This document shows, in pieces, positions 1-7,950 of a stretch of DNA of 64,000 nt; within the stretch, counting starts at the first letter, position 1, and each line of letters starts with the position of its first letter. This DNA comes from an uncultured Pseudodesulfovibrio sp. GTDB lineage: Bacteria > Desulfobacterota > Desulfovibrionia > Desulfovibrionales > Desulfovibrionaceae. The stretch is taken from NCBI RefSeq assembly GCF_963664965.1, contig NZ_OY761823.1, forward strand, positions 3,428,001 to 3,492,000. Reading direction: 5' to 3'. A program made the translations under genes and the position numbers. The notes under the pieces were generated by a model. That model did not search any database and had not been told where the DNA came from. It saw only the letters and a list, made by a program, of their open reading frames with translations.

Positions 1-811
1 CCACCCAGATGATGAGCGAACTGAGCAGCAGGAGCAGGAAGCCGAAGGCCGAGCCCTGATTCCAGTTGAAGCTCGCAATGAACTGATTGTAAATCTGCTC
101 GGTGAACCAGAGGGAGTTCTTGCCGCCCATGAGGTTCGGGGTGAGATAGTTGCCCAACGCGAGCATGAACACCACGATGGCCCCGGACGTAATACCGGGC
201 TTGCAGTGCGGAATAATGATGGTTCGCCAGATGGTCAACTGCCCCGCGCCGAGATCGTGCGCCGCTTCGATGAGCGAATCGTCGAGGCTTTCCATGACCG
301 AAACGAGCGGCACGATCATGAACAGCATGGACGTGTACACCAGTCCCATTATCATGGTGGCGTCGTTGTAGAGCATCTCGATGGGCGTATCGATGATGCC
401 GAGCTTGAGCATAAAGAAGTTGAGTACGCCGGATTCACGCAGCAGGATCATCCACCCGTAGATACGCACCAGCTCACTGACCCAGAATGGAAGCAGGAGC
501 AGGATCATCAGCGCGCCCTGCGAACGGGTCCGCGCCAGCTTGGCGATATAAAAGGAAACAGGCAGGGCAAGCAGCAGCGTGATGCCCGTGGTGATGATCG
601 CATAGAACGCCGTACGCACGAAGGTGAGCCAGTAAATCGGCTCGGTAAAGAAATTCATATAGTTCTGGAAGGTCCAGACCATGTCGCCATAATCATTCTC
701 GCCGCGCAGGCTCATGGTCAGCAGATCAAGGTGCGGCAGCACGATGAGCAGCAGGAGCCACATGAGCACTGGTGCGAGAAACACCCAGAGTGCAAGACGG
801 GACTGTTTCAT
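1..811 (-). CDS. potB: Spermidine/putrescine ABC transporter permease PotB (3' end outside window)
   Basis: Inner-membrane permease of a PotABCD-type polyamine importer. About 270 residues are visible from the start MKQSRLALWV; the C-terminus runs off the left edge. An N-terminal membrane segment is followed by further hydrophobic segments. The EAA loop that contacts the ATPase is visible as EAAHDLGAGQLTIWRTIIIP, encoded near 205-265, as in binding-protein-dependent permeases. The start lies three bases after the potA stop, so translation is probably coupled. PotC would be expected just beyond the edge. Identification rests on sequence resemblance and on the neighbouring potA and potD. Confidence 0.9.
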   Translation of the reverse strand, partial: MKQSRLALWVFLAPVLMWLLLLIVLPHLDLLTMSLRGENDYGDMVWTFQNYMNFFTEPIYWLTFVRTAFYAIITTGITLLLALPVSFYIAKLARTRSQGALMILLLLPFWVSELVRIYGWMILLRESGVLNFFMLKLGIIDTPIEMLYNDATMIMGLVYTSMLFMIVPLVSVMESLDDSLIEAAHDLGAGQLTIWRTIIIPHCKPGITSGAIVVFMLALGNYLTPNLMGGKNSLWFTEQIYNQFIASFNWNQGSAFGFLLLLLSSLIIWV

Positions 812-814
812 GGC

Positions 815-1897
815 CTACGCCTCCGCCTTGAAGCAGATGCCGGAATCGGGATGCCAGCCCACGGAGATTTCATCACCGGCCTGAATATGGTCGAACTTGT
901 GGTTCTGGGGCAGCATGACGAGCAGTTCGTGTCCCTGCTCGGTCACGGTAAGCAGCCGGGAATTCGCCCCGTCGAACAGGATGGCGCGTACCCGGACCTT
1001 GAACACGTTCTGCCCTTCGGTGTTGCGCGGTTCGATACGCATGGCCTCGGGCCGCAGGAACAGGTTCACCTGCGAACCGTCCGCATAGGTGGAGTGGGCA
1101 CGGGTCCGGAAGACATAGCCCTCCTCCGTGGTTACGGAGACCATATCGCCGTTCGTCTGCGTGATTTCACCGTTCCAGACGTTGTTGTCACCTACGAAAC
1201 GGGCCACAAACTGCGTGTCGGGCTGGCCGTACAGTTCCTGCGGCGACCCCACCTGCTCGAAACGCCCTTCATTCATGACGGCCACACGGTCGGACATGAC
1301 AAGGGCTTCGGACTGGTCATGGGTAATGTAGATGAACGTGGTGCCGACGTCGGTCTGGAGCTTCTTGAGTTCCACCTTCATCTGCTCACGCAGCTTGAGA
1401 TCGAGCGCGCCAAGCGGTTCGTCAAGCAACAGAACGGACGGTTCAAGCACCAGACAGCGGGCAATGGCCACGCGCTGTTTCTGTCCGCCGGAAAGCTGGG
1501 CAATCTTCTTGGACCCGAATCCGGGCAGCCCCACGCTTTCGAGAATTCTCTCGGTTCGCTTCCTGATTTCACCGGAGCTCACACCCCGGCGCTTGAGGCC
1601 GAAGGCGATGTTTCCGGAAACATTCATCATGGGAAACAGGGCGAGGTGCTGAAAAACGAGATTCACAGGCCGCAGGTTCGGTGCGACGTCCAGCATGTTC
1701 TTTCCGCGAATATCAAGCTGTCCCGAAGTGGGCGGCTCGAATCCCGCGATCATGCGTAAAAGGGTTGTCTTTCCACAGCCGGAAGGACCGAGGATGGAGA
1801 AGAATGACCCTTTGGGGACATCGAAGGAGACATTATCGACGGCAGTAAAGTCGCCGAACTGCTTGACCAGATTGCGGACTGAAAGATCGTTTTCCAT
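815..1897 (-). CDS. potA: Spermidine/putrescine ABC transporter ATP-binding protein PotA
   Basis: ATPase that drives polyamine uptake, 360 residues. The Walker A (GPSGCGKTT), ABC signature (LSGGQKQRVA) and Walker B (LLLDEPLGALD) motifs are followed by the H-loop in YITHDQSEA and a C-terminal TOBE-type domain of about 110 residues. I chose the start MENDLSVRN at 1897. The longer in-frame start at 1945 lies inside a perfect hairpin between potD and potA and would add 16 residues with no family resemblance. It is the second gene of potD-potA-potB. Related Fe3+ or sulfate importers share this ATPase family, but the binding protein next to it is PotD-like. Confidence 0.93.
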   Translation of the reverse strand: MENDLSVRNLVKQFGDFTAVDNVSFDVPKGSFFSILGPSGCGKTTLLRMIAGFEPPTSGQLDIRGKNMLDVAPNLRPVNLVFQHLALFPMMNVSGNIAFGLKRRGVSSGEIRKRTERILESVGLPGFGSKKIAQLSGGQKQRVAIARCLVLEPSVLLLDEPLGALDLKLREQMKVELKKLQTDVGTTFIYITHDQSEALVMSDRVAVMNEGRFEQVGSPQELYGQPDTQFVARFVGDNNVWNGEITQTNGDMVSVTTEEGYVFRTRAHSTYADGSQVNLFLRPEAMRIEPRNTEGQNVFKVRVRAILFDGANSRLLTVTEQGHELLVMLPQNHKFDHIQAGDEISVGWHPDSGICFKAEA

Positions 1898-1919
1898 AAT
1901 TTCGCCGGGTTGAAGTGCA

Positions 1920-1946
1920 AATGGGGAGCCTATGCGGCTCCCCATT
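1920..1946 (-). other. Perfect intercistronic hairpin between potD and potA
   Basis: An 11-bp perfect stem (AATGGGGAGCC at 1920-1930 pairs with GGCTCCCCATT at 1936-1946) closes a 5-base loop. It lies 23 bases after the potD stop on the minus strand. No U-tract follows it in that direction, so it looks more like a stabilising or differential-expression hairpin than a full terminator. Such elements often raise binding-protein yield relative to transporter subunits; that role is inferred here. Confidence 0.7.
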
Positions 1947-1969
1947 GATTTGATGTGTGCTGTCTTGGG

Positions 1970-3028
1970 CTAGTTGGCGGCCTTGATCTTGTCAAGAACC
2001 TTGCCTTCGATGGACTCCAGCTTGGCCGGGACCGGCGGATACCACTTGATGTTGTCGATGACATCCTGAGGGAAGGAGCGCTCGAAGTTGGCGCGCACGG
2101 CGGCGTCGGTGAACTTCAGGGCGTCGGCGGAAGCGGTGGCGTACTTTTCCTGAGAGGAGAAGTAGCCGGCGTTTTCAGGCTTCATGATGAAGTTGATCCA
2201 CTTGTAGGCGGCGGAAACGTTCTTGGCCTTGGCCGGGATGGCAAAGGTGTCGATCCAGCCGAGAGCGCCCTCTTTGGGTGCCTTGAAGTCAATGGCCTTG
2301 TTTTCGCCGTGGAGCTTCCATCCACCGGCATCCCATGCCATTGCCACGAACACTTCCTGAGAACGCATGGATTCGAGCAGGGAATCGCCGTTGGCCCAGT
2401 AGTTCTTCACGATGGGCTTTGCTGCGATCAGGGTCTCGGCGATCTTGTCGAGCATGGCCTTGTAGGCTTTGGTGTCACTATACAGGGCGAACGGATCATA
2501 GCCGAGAGCGAAGCCCATGGCGATGAGGGTCGGCCTCTTGAGGCGGTAGCTGACACGGCCCTTGAATTTAGGATCGATCAGAGCTTTCCACGAATCAACG
2601 CCTGCGGCCTTGTCGCTGTTGATGATCAGGCCGGAAGTCCCCCAGCAGAAAGGAACCGCGTGGGATGCGCCGTTAACCAGTGTGTTCTTTTTCACGGCTT
2701 CGAGCATGGACGGGATGAACAGGGAAGCGTCGATCTTGGAGTAATCGAGCGGCTGGTAGATTTTGTACTTGGCCTGAACCGAGGAAATGCGGTCCTGGCT
2801 GGGCTGGGCCAGATCGAATCCGGCACCGCGGGTGGCGCGCAGCTTGGCGATCATCTCTTCGTTGTTGGAGAAGGTGACTTCGACATCAATGCCGGTCTCT
2901 TTCTCAAAAGCATCGATCACTTTCTGGGGGGCATACCCTTTCCATGTCAACAGTTTCAGGGTCTCGGCCTGAGCCGCCCCTGCCATGAGGAACAGCGCAA
3001 ACAGGCTGAATACAAAAATCTTCTTCAT
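1970..3028 (-). CDS. potD: Periplasmic spermidine/putrescine-binding protein PotD
   Basis: Extracytoplasmic solute-binding protein, 352 residues, that delivers polyamines to PotB/PotC. A Sec signal peptide is clear (MKKIFVFSLFALFLMAGAAQA, cleavage before ETLKLL). The mature protein begins with the typical strand LKLLTWKGYAPQKVIDAFE, and MAWDAGGW and GTSGLIIN follow family-1 binding-protein patterns. A CGGAG ribosome site lies 9 bases before the ATG. It is the first gene of the transcript, with a 232-base upstream region that probably holds the promoter. Some ABC binding proteins for other small cations are similar, so substrate identity is by homology. Confidence 0.9.
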   Translation of the reverse strand: MKKIFVFSLFALFLMAGAAQAETLKLLTWKGYAPQKVIDAFEKETGIDVEVTFSNNEEMIAKLRATRGAGFDLAQPSQDRISSVQAKYKIYQPLDYSKIDASLFIPSMLEAVKKNTLVNGASHAVPFCWGTSGLIINSDKAAGVDSWKALIDPKFKGRVSYRLKRPTLIAMGFALGYDPFALYSDTKAYKAMLDKIAETLIAAKPIVKNYWANGDSLLESMRSQEVFVAMAWDAGGWKLHGENKAIDFKAPKEGALGWIDTFAIPAKAKNVSAAYKWINFIMKPENAGYFSSQEKYATASADALKFTDAAVRANFERSFPQDVIDNIKWYPPVPAKLESIEGKVLDKIKAAN

Positions 3029-3260
3029 GATGAAAACTCCGGTGTAAAATTTATATGCATAAAAAACACGCGATATTCTTACATTATCGAGACATCCTGT
3101 GCAACCGGGGATTGTGACATTTTCATAACATCACCATGTCCGTTCCCCGCACCGTATGAGTTTTTTCTTCCCTGAAGATAAAAAGAAGTCCGCTCGATTC
3201 AACCATCCATTTTAACAAGACAAAAGCAGGAATACCTGCGACAAGCCGCCCCCCTCTGAT

Positions 3261-3974
3261 TCAACCAACGAATGCGGCCCACAGCCATGAAAACGGCATG
3301 ACAAGGAGCAGCGCCGGAATCATCCCAGCAACAGGAAACTGCTTTATCCCGCAAATACGAAAACCGGTCGCCAGCATGATGAGTCCGCCACAAGCGGAAA
3401 AGTCCGCCAGCATATCCGGGGTCGCAAGGGGCAAAATCAGTGTCGCCCCGAGATAGAGCGTACATTGAACCACGAACTGGGGTATCACCAGCAGCCCCAC
3501 GGCAGCCCCCATGGTCGACGCAAAAATGGGAGCCGTAAACAAATCCAGAATGGACTTGACGATAAGCAGGGTCGGATCTCCGGTCATGCCTTCACTCATG
3601 GAACCGTAGATACCGGTTCCGCTCAGTGAAAAAAGCACCAGAAGCGCAACGAATTTATCCAGAAATTCCTCTTGGCTGATAGTGTCGGCAGGCGGCACGA
3701 ATCGTTCAACCCATGTCCGGGCCGAACCGGCTACCTTCTGAATCAGCTTTTCCAGTTGGATGATTTCACCGAAAAGAGACCCCATAACCAAAGCAAGGAC
3801 CACGGGAGCAAGAAACTTGACCTTGACGATCATGACCACGCCAAGCCCCATGGAGGAACAGCCGAACACCATGGGCATTTTCAACCGGATATTACTGTTG
3901 AGCTTTGCGCCGATAAAGGTACCGGCGACACTTCCGAGGAGCAGGGCCGCCCCGTTGACATAAGGGCCTATCAT
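3261..3974 (-). CDS. DUF554 family integral membrane protein
   Basis: Membrane protein of 237 residues with at least six hydrophobic segments, starting MIGPYVNGAALLLGSVAGTF. Glycine-rich helices such as GTFIGAKLNS, FSLSGTGIYGSMSEGMTGD and FASTMGAAVGLLV are typical of the DUF554 (YdfK) family, whose transported substrate is not established. The start at 3974 has AAGGA seven bases upstream; the longer reading to 4154 has no comparable signal and poor hydrophobic continuity. It follows the DUF190 gene on the same strand by about 127 bases, so a shared transcript is possible. Confidence 0.85.
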   Translation of the reverse strand: MIGPYVNGAALLLGSVAGTFIGAKLNSNIRLKMPMVFGCSSMGLGVVMIVKVKFLAPVVLALVMGSLFGEIIQLEKLIQKVAGSARTWVERFVPPADTISQEEFLDKFVALLVLFSLSGTGIYGSMSEGMTGDPTLLIVKSILDLFTAPIFASTMGAAVGLLVIPQFVVQCTLYLGATLILPLATPDMLADFSACGGLIMLATGFRICGIKQFPVAGMIPALLLVMPFSWLWAAFVG

Positions 3975-4101
3975 ATTGATTCCTTTGATGAGTATACTTT
4001 TGATGCGTCCAGTCCAAAACAAAAAACAGGAAGTATTCAGAACAGATGAACAACAGGACCGGACAGAGATACCGGAGAAAAGGCCCCGGCGGGGGAAGAG
4101 A

Positions 4102-4419
4102 TCAGTGTTCCGAGGTAAAGCCGAACTCGATTTCCGACTTTGTATAAAAAACACAGATATGGCTCTCTTCGAGACGGACCATCAGATTTTCATATTCCTT
4201 GAAAGTAAGGGCCATGGACACCTGCAAGGGCTGGTCCTCAAGGTCGAAATAACTGTCGGAATGGAATCGGCCATCGTGCCCGAACCCTTCCTGACCGGTC
4301 ATGAGGGTCGCGCCGCCGACTCCCAGCTTTCTCGCTTCTTCGACAATCCATTTGGCAAGAGAGATTCCCTCGAAAGTACGGCTTTGCTGGGTGAAAAAAG
4401 TGACAAGATTTCCTTTCAT
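4102..4419 (-). CDS. DUF190 (PII-like) family protein
   Basis: Small protein of 105 residues resembling the DUF190 family, which adopts a PII-like ferredoxin fold and is often encoded beside ion channels or transporters. Typical elements are IVEEARKLGVGGATLMTGQEG in the middle and a preceding TFEGISLAKW. I chose the ATG at 4419 because GGGAG lies six bases upstream; the adjacent ATG at 4422 would leave a spacing of only three. The extended reading to 4563 adds an unrelated, proline-rich stretch. Neighbours are DUF554 (downstream) and Crp (upstream), which suggests a sensor role for the membrane protein; that is inference. Confidence 0.82.
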   Translation of the reverse strand: MKGNLVTFFTQQSRTFEGISLAKWIVEEARKLGVGGATLMTGQEGFGHDGRFHSDSYFDLEDQPLQVSMALTFKEYENLMVRLEESHICVFYTKSEIEFGFTSEH

Positions 4420-4422
4420 CAT

Positions 4423-4638
4423 GAACTCCCGCGAAGGATGGTTGACGTGCATGGTTACTGCTGTCCCAAAGACGCAACGCCCCCGGCTCCTGTTTTCATT
4501 CCATTCGGAAAAACAGGCCGGACCCGAGTTGGAGGGAAGCCCTACTGCAAAAGGGCCGCCCAAGCAGTTTTCATATGGGGTGTCTATGCGGGGAAAAAAG
4601 TGAAAACAATGATCCCGGTCACTGAACGGATCATTATC
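4423..4638 (-). other. Untranslated region upstream of the DUF190 gene with strong hairpins
   Basis: This 216-base stretch between the Crp gene and the DUF190 gene has no credible ORF. It holds two RNA hairpins. One spans about 4472-4512: an imperfect stem in which CCTGTTTT pairs with AAAACAGG, extended by CCGG/CCGG. The other is a shorter GCCCT/AGGGC stem near 4539-4559. I looked for the fluoride-riboswitch signature because DUF190 genes occur near ion transporters and did not find it. It could be a structured leader or just a Crp-gene 3' region. Confidence 0.3.
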
Positions 4639-5340
4639 TCAAACAATGAAGAAGGGACTAGTGGCGCATTCATCAAGACGCGGCTTGTCAAGAATCTGTA
4701 TGGCACCGCGGGATTTGGAAATAAGTCCATGCCCCTGCAAGCGGGAAATGACCCGGGCCGCGGTTTCACGGGAAGTACCCACAAGCTCTGCGACATCCGT
4801 ATTTGTCAGCGGCAGGGTCAGCCCTATCTGGGACGAAACCATGCTCAGGGCATTCAGGATGCGGTTCTCCACACTCTCGTCAATAATGTCGAGGATTCGC
4901 GTATAGGCACCATCAAGCAGATCTCCCATCGTGTTGATAATACCCGCCGCAACATCAGGATGCTTCAGCACCCACCCCTTGAACACGGGACAGGGGATTG
5001 CGATGATCTCGGACTTTTCGGCAACACGCGCCGAAAAAAGACGAACCCGTTTTCGAAAACAGGTAACGGCATTGAGCGGCGTGCCCTGCTGGGCGATACG
5101 GAAGGTAAACGGTTTGCCGGAAAGGGATTCCCGGGACAACACGACGCGCCCGCTCGCCACAAGATAATAACAGCTTGCGTCATCGCCGACTTTGAATATG
5201 TATTCTCCCTTGTCAAAATGAAGTCGGCTTGCCCTCTCTGCCAATTCGGCGAGGGAAGAAATGGTCGCACGATTCAAGTTGATATCTTTTTGCAAGATTT
5301 CAATTATCTGCCGAGATGCTGTGGCTGCGGTCTCCTTCAT
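4639..5340 (-). CDS. Crp/Fnr family transcriptional regulator
   Basis: Cytoplasmic DNA-binding regulator of 233 residues. The N-terminal cyclic-nucleotide-binding-type beta roll is visible at FDKGEYIFKVGDDASCYYLV and following. A long dimer helix (AGIINTMGDLLDGAYTRILDII) leads to a winged helix with recognition segment LTNTDVAELVGTSRETAARV near residues 180-200. The cysteines present (near CYYLV, TCF and IPCP) are not arranged like the N-terminal Fe-S cluster of Fnr. The arrangement suggests control of the downstream DUF190/DUF554 genes or of distant targets. The effector is not evident; Desulfovibrio genomes encode many such paralogues. Confidence 0.88.
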   Translation of the reverse strand: MKETAATASRQIIEILQKDINLNRATISSLAELAERASRLHFDKGEYIFKVGDDASCYYLVASGRVVLSRESLSGKPFTFRIAQQGTPLNAVTCFRKRVRLFSARVAEKSEIIAIPCPVFKGWVLKHPDVAAGIINTMGDLLDGAYTRILDIIDESVENRILNALSMVSSQIGLTLPLTNTDVAELVGTSRETAARVISRLQGHGLISKSRGAIQILDKPRLDECATSPFFIV

Positions 5341-5421
5341 GAAGAACCGTATACCGCATCCATGGCCGCAAAGCCACCTTGCCTGACGGGTACAACCGGC
5401 TATGGAGCATTGAAAAGTCAG

Positions 5422-5456
5422 GCGGCACCCGCCTCAACGGATGCCGCTCTTTTTTA
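5422..5456 (-). terminator. Bidirectional-type intrinsic terminator after the Hdr operon
   Basis: Stem GCGGCACCC (5422-5430) pairs with GGATGCCGC (5439-5447), nine pairs including one G-U, around an 8-base loop. On the plus strand it is followed by TCTTTTTT; on the minus strand a shorter CTGACTTTTC follows. It lies just after the stop of the universal stress gene, so it most likely ends the long minus-strand operon. Confidence 0.65.
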
Positions 5457-5503
5457 CTGATTGAAACAAACCATTCACAAACAGTCTGCATTTTGACTAC
5501 GCG

Positions 5504-6406
5504 CTATGCCGTGGCCTCCGCCTTTGTCACGCCGCCGGACTGGTCGTACATCAAGCCGCAACGCAGATCGAAGTGACGGTTGACACTCATGGTCGGGCAC
5601 GGCGCATTCAGCGCCACCTGCGTTACCGTGGAACCGAGGAACGCCTTTTCAGGGTCACGTTCCTTGGAATGGTGCGCCATGACGATGAGGTCGGCACCAG
5701 ACTGCTGGCCCATACGCAGGATTTCCATGGACGCCTTGCCCCGGCAGGCCTCGAAACCGCAGCCGCTCACGCCTTCGAGCCGCGGACCGTACAGGTCTTC
5801 AAGCCGTCCGATGATTTCACTCCGGCTGCTGCCGTTTTCCACGACATTCATGACCGTCAGGTCGGCCTTGTACTGCCGCGCCATCTGACCGCCGTAACTT
5901 ACGGCACACTCGGCCTGATCGGAGAAGTCGGTGGCCACGAGAATCTTGCTGAACAACGGTTCCTTGCAGACCACGTCCTTGTGAACGACCATGACCGGGC
6001 AACGGGCCTTCTGGCTGACACGCTCAAGCGTGCTGCCCGCCATGCCCCACATCTTGGAGCGCTTTTCCTCATACTCCTTGGTATGCGGCCCCATGACCAC
6101 GAGGTCGGTGTTCTTCTTGCGCGCCAGACGCAGAATCTCGTTGTGCGGAATACCGGGCACGACGATGATCTGCTTTTCGGCGATGCCTTCAAGCACTTCG
6201 GCATAATTCTCCGTGATCTTGGCCTTGATCTTCGCGGTTTCGCCGGACGGTTCCAGCGTTTCCATGGAACCCCAGCCCTGCTCCATTCCGGCGACATGCA
6301 CCAGATACAGCTTGGATTCGAACTTCCGGGCGAATTCGGCCGCCGCCCTGACCGCACAATCGTCAATACCGGTCGGAGTCACACCGACAATGATGTCCTT
6401 AAACAT
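5504..6406 (-). CDS. Tandem-domain universal stress protein, last gene of the Hdr operon
   Basis: Protein of 300 residues made of two UspA-like domains. The first starts MFKDIIVGVTPTGIDDCAVRA and the second FSKILVATDFSDQAECAVSY. Each ends with a nucleotide-binding G-x2-G-x9-G(S/T)-type loop: MGPHTKEYEEKRSKMWGMAGSTLERV for the first, MAHHSKERDPEKAFLGSTV for the second (each quoted piecewise from its domain end). The start at 6406 has AAGGGGG seven bases upstream and overlaps the hdrB-like stop by eight bases, so it is coupled to the redox genes. A role in redox or energy stress sensing for the Hdr complex is inferred. Confidence 0.88.
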   Translation of the reverse strand: MFKDIIVGVTPTGIDDCAVRAAAEFARKFESKLYLVHVAGMEQGWGSMETLEPSGETAKIKAKITENYAEVLEGIAEKQIIVVPGIPHNEILRLARKKNTDLVVMGPHTKEYEEKRSKMWGMAGSTLERVSQKARCPVMVVHKDVVCKEPLFSKILVATDFSDQAECAVSYGGQMARQYKADLTVMNVVENGSSRSEIIGRLEDLYGPRLEGVSGCGFEACRGKASMEILRMGQQSGADLIVMAHHSKERDPEKAFLGSTVTQVALNAPCPTMSVNRHFDLRCGLMYDQSGGVTKAEATA

Positions 6407-7352
6407 GACTTGCCCCCTTGCTGAGGTTTTCCGTCTTTTCCTCCGCCACACCTTCGCCGTCTGCGGTCCGGCTCGACTGATTCCAGACCTTGTTGGCGAT
6501 ATCCCTCCTGACCTCAGCCGACACGGTCAGGTTTTTCTCCAGCAACATAGCCCCGTCCCCCAGCCCGAACGCCATGCCCATGAGCTGCGTCAGGTAAAGG
6601 ATGGGGATTGGTTTGGCCCCAAGCTTTTCCGCCTGGGACTGATACGCCTCCAGATTCATCTGGCAGAGCGGACAGACCGTCACGATCGCGTCCGCGCCTT
6701 CGGCGTCCGACAGGATGGCCGCCACCGACTTGAGCGCCACGTCACGGTGTCCCATCATCAGGGACGCGCCGCAGCACTTGTTGCCGTGGTCCCATTCATG
6801 AATCTCCGATCCGAGACCTTCAAGGATGCCGGTCATGGAAGACGGTTCACGCGGGTTGTCGAACACCGGGTACGGCCTGAGAATCTGGCACCCGTAATAC
6901 GGCGCGATCTTCATGCCTTCGAGATTGTCCGTCACCTTCTGCCCGATGATCTTCGCGCCGATATCATTGATGAACACGTCCAGAATATGCCGGACAGCGA
7001 CACTGCCACCGTAGGTAATGCCGGACGCGGCCAGCACCTCGTTGACCCGGCCATGCAGGGCACGGTTCCCGACAATCTCCTTGTTCACCTTGAGCAGGTT
7101 CAGGTAGCAGGCCGAGCACGGCGCGATCACGTCGATACCGTCCAGTTCCTTCTCGGTAATGGCGAGGTTCCTCGCCGGAAGGACATAATTCATGAGCTTG
7201 CTCACCGGCTCGGCAGCGCTTGCGCCGCAGCAGGTCCAGTCCGGGATTTCCACCAGCTCCACGCCGAGGAATTCCATGACCGCACGGGTTGAGACATCGA
7301 ACTCGACCGCGCTTTCCGTCAGCGAGCATCCGGGGTAGTAGGCATATCTCAT
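6399..7352 (-). CDS. hdrB: Heterodisulfide reductase subunit B-like (HdrB, two CCG domains)
   Basis: Subunit of 317 residues with both cysteine-rich CCG motifs that bind non-cubane [4Fe-4S] clusters in HdrB. The N-terminal set has Cys in YYPGCSL, the pair in DWTCCGAS and CSACY. The C-terminal set has YYGCQ, NKCCGAS and CPLCQMN. In methanogens HdrB reduces CoM-S-S-CoB. Sulfate reducers lack that substrate, so the disulfide or other acceptor here is unknown. The start overlaps the hdrC-like stop by four bases (ATGA). The C-terminus carries about 40 extra polar residues beyond the last CCG motif. Confidence 0.93.
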   Translation of the reverse strand: MRYAYYPGCSLTESAVEFDVSTRAVMEFLGVELVEIPDWTCCGASAAEPVSKLMNYVLPARNLAITEKELDGIDVIAPCSACYLNLLKVNKEIVGNRALHGRVNEVLAASGITYGGSVAVRHILDVFINDIGAKIIGQKVTDNLEGMKIAPYYGCQILRPYPVFDNPREPSSMTGILEGLGSEIHEWDHGNKCCGASLMMGHRDVALKSVAAILSDAEGADAIVTVCPLCQMNLEAYQSQAEKLGAKPIPILYLTQLMGMAFGLGDGAMLLEKNLTVSAEVRRDIANKVWNQSSRTADGEGVAEEKTENLSKGASHV

Positions 7353-7921
7353 GACATCCCCTCCATTTCACGGGCCTTGTCGAACAGCGGCTTGAGGACG
7401 CCGCCCTGACCGCCACCCGGCATGTGGACCTTGCCCTTCTTCATCATCTTCATGCCCAGCGGCATGAATGAGAACGGCAGGGTCGGATTGTCCATGCGCT
7501 TGAAGAAGTAATTGCTCATCATGCCCATTTCCTGCACGCGGCCATGGGCCTCGACATTCTCCATGAACGCACTGTAGAACGCCCCGTTCTTCCGGGCCTC
7601 GCCGCCGCCCCGGATCATGGCGAGCCGCTTCAGGGACGCCATGACCGACGTGAGCTTCAGGCCGCGCGGGCAGCGCAGCGTGCAGGTGTAGCAGGACGAG
7701 CACATCCAGAACGTATGGCTTGCAAAGACCTCATCGAGCATGCCGAACTGGATCATCCGCCACATGGCCCGCGGGGTCACATCCATGGCAAACCCGTTCG
7801 GGCATGATGCCGTGCATGTGCCGCACTGCATGCAGGCGCTGGTCTCGTCCTTCAACTGCGCGAGCACCGACGCATATTCATCCCCTGCCGGGGTCCATGT
7901 TTCTCTGACAGCTTCACTCAT
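7349..7921 (-). CDS. hdrC: Heterodisulfide reductase subunit C-like (HdrC) ferredoxin protein
   Basis: Iron-sulfur subunit of 190 residues that passes electrons from HdrA to HdrB. Two [4Fe-4S] motifs are present, CMQCGTCTASCP near residue 35 and CSSCYTCTLRCP near residue 75, as in HdrC and SdhB-like proteins. The ribosome site GGAGG precedes the ATG, and the stop overlaps the hdrB start. It sits between the double HdrA and HdrB, the usual HdrA-C-B order. Physiological donors and acceptors in this bacterium are not known from sequence. Confidence 0.93.
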   Translation of the reverse strand: MSEAVRETWTPAGDEYASVLAQLKDETSACMQCGTCTASCPNGFAMDVTPRAMWRMIQFGMLDEVFASHTFWMCSSCYTCTLRCPRGLKLTSVMASLKRLAMIRGGGEARKNGAFYSAFMENVEAHGRVQEMGMMSNYFFKRMDNPTLPFSFMPLGMKMMKKGKVHMPGGGQGGVLKPLFDKAREMEGMS

Positions 7922-7950
7922 GACGCACCATCCTCCATATTATCCCGGTC

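Noticed and set aside
206-1759. 517-residue plus-strand reading opposite potA/potB
   Set aside because: It covers two well-supported minus-strand genes, is rich in His/Gln/Arg and has no recognisable domain.
4423-4638. Fluoride riboswitch before the DUF190 gene
   Set aside because: The conserved riboswitch core could not be found; only generic hairpins are visible.
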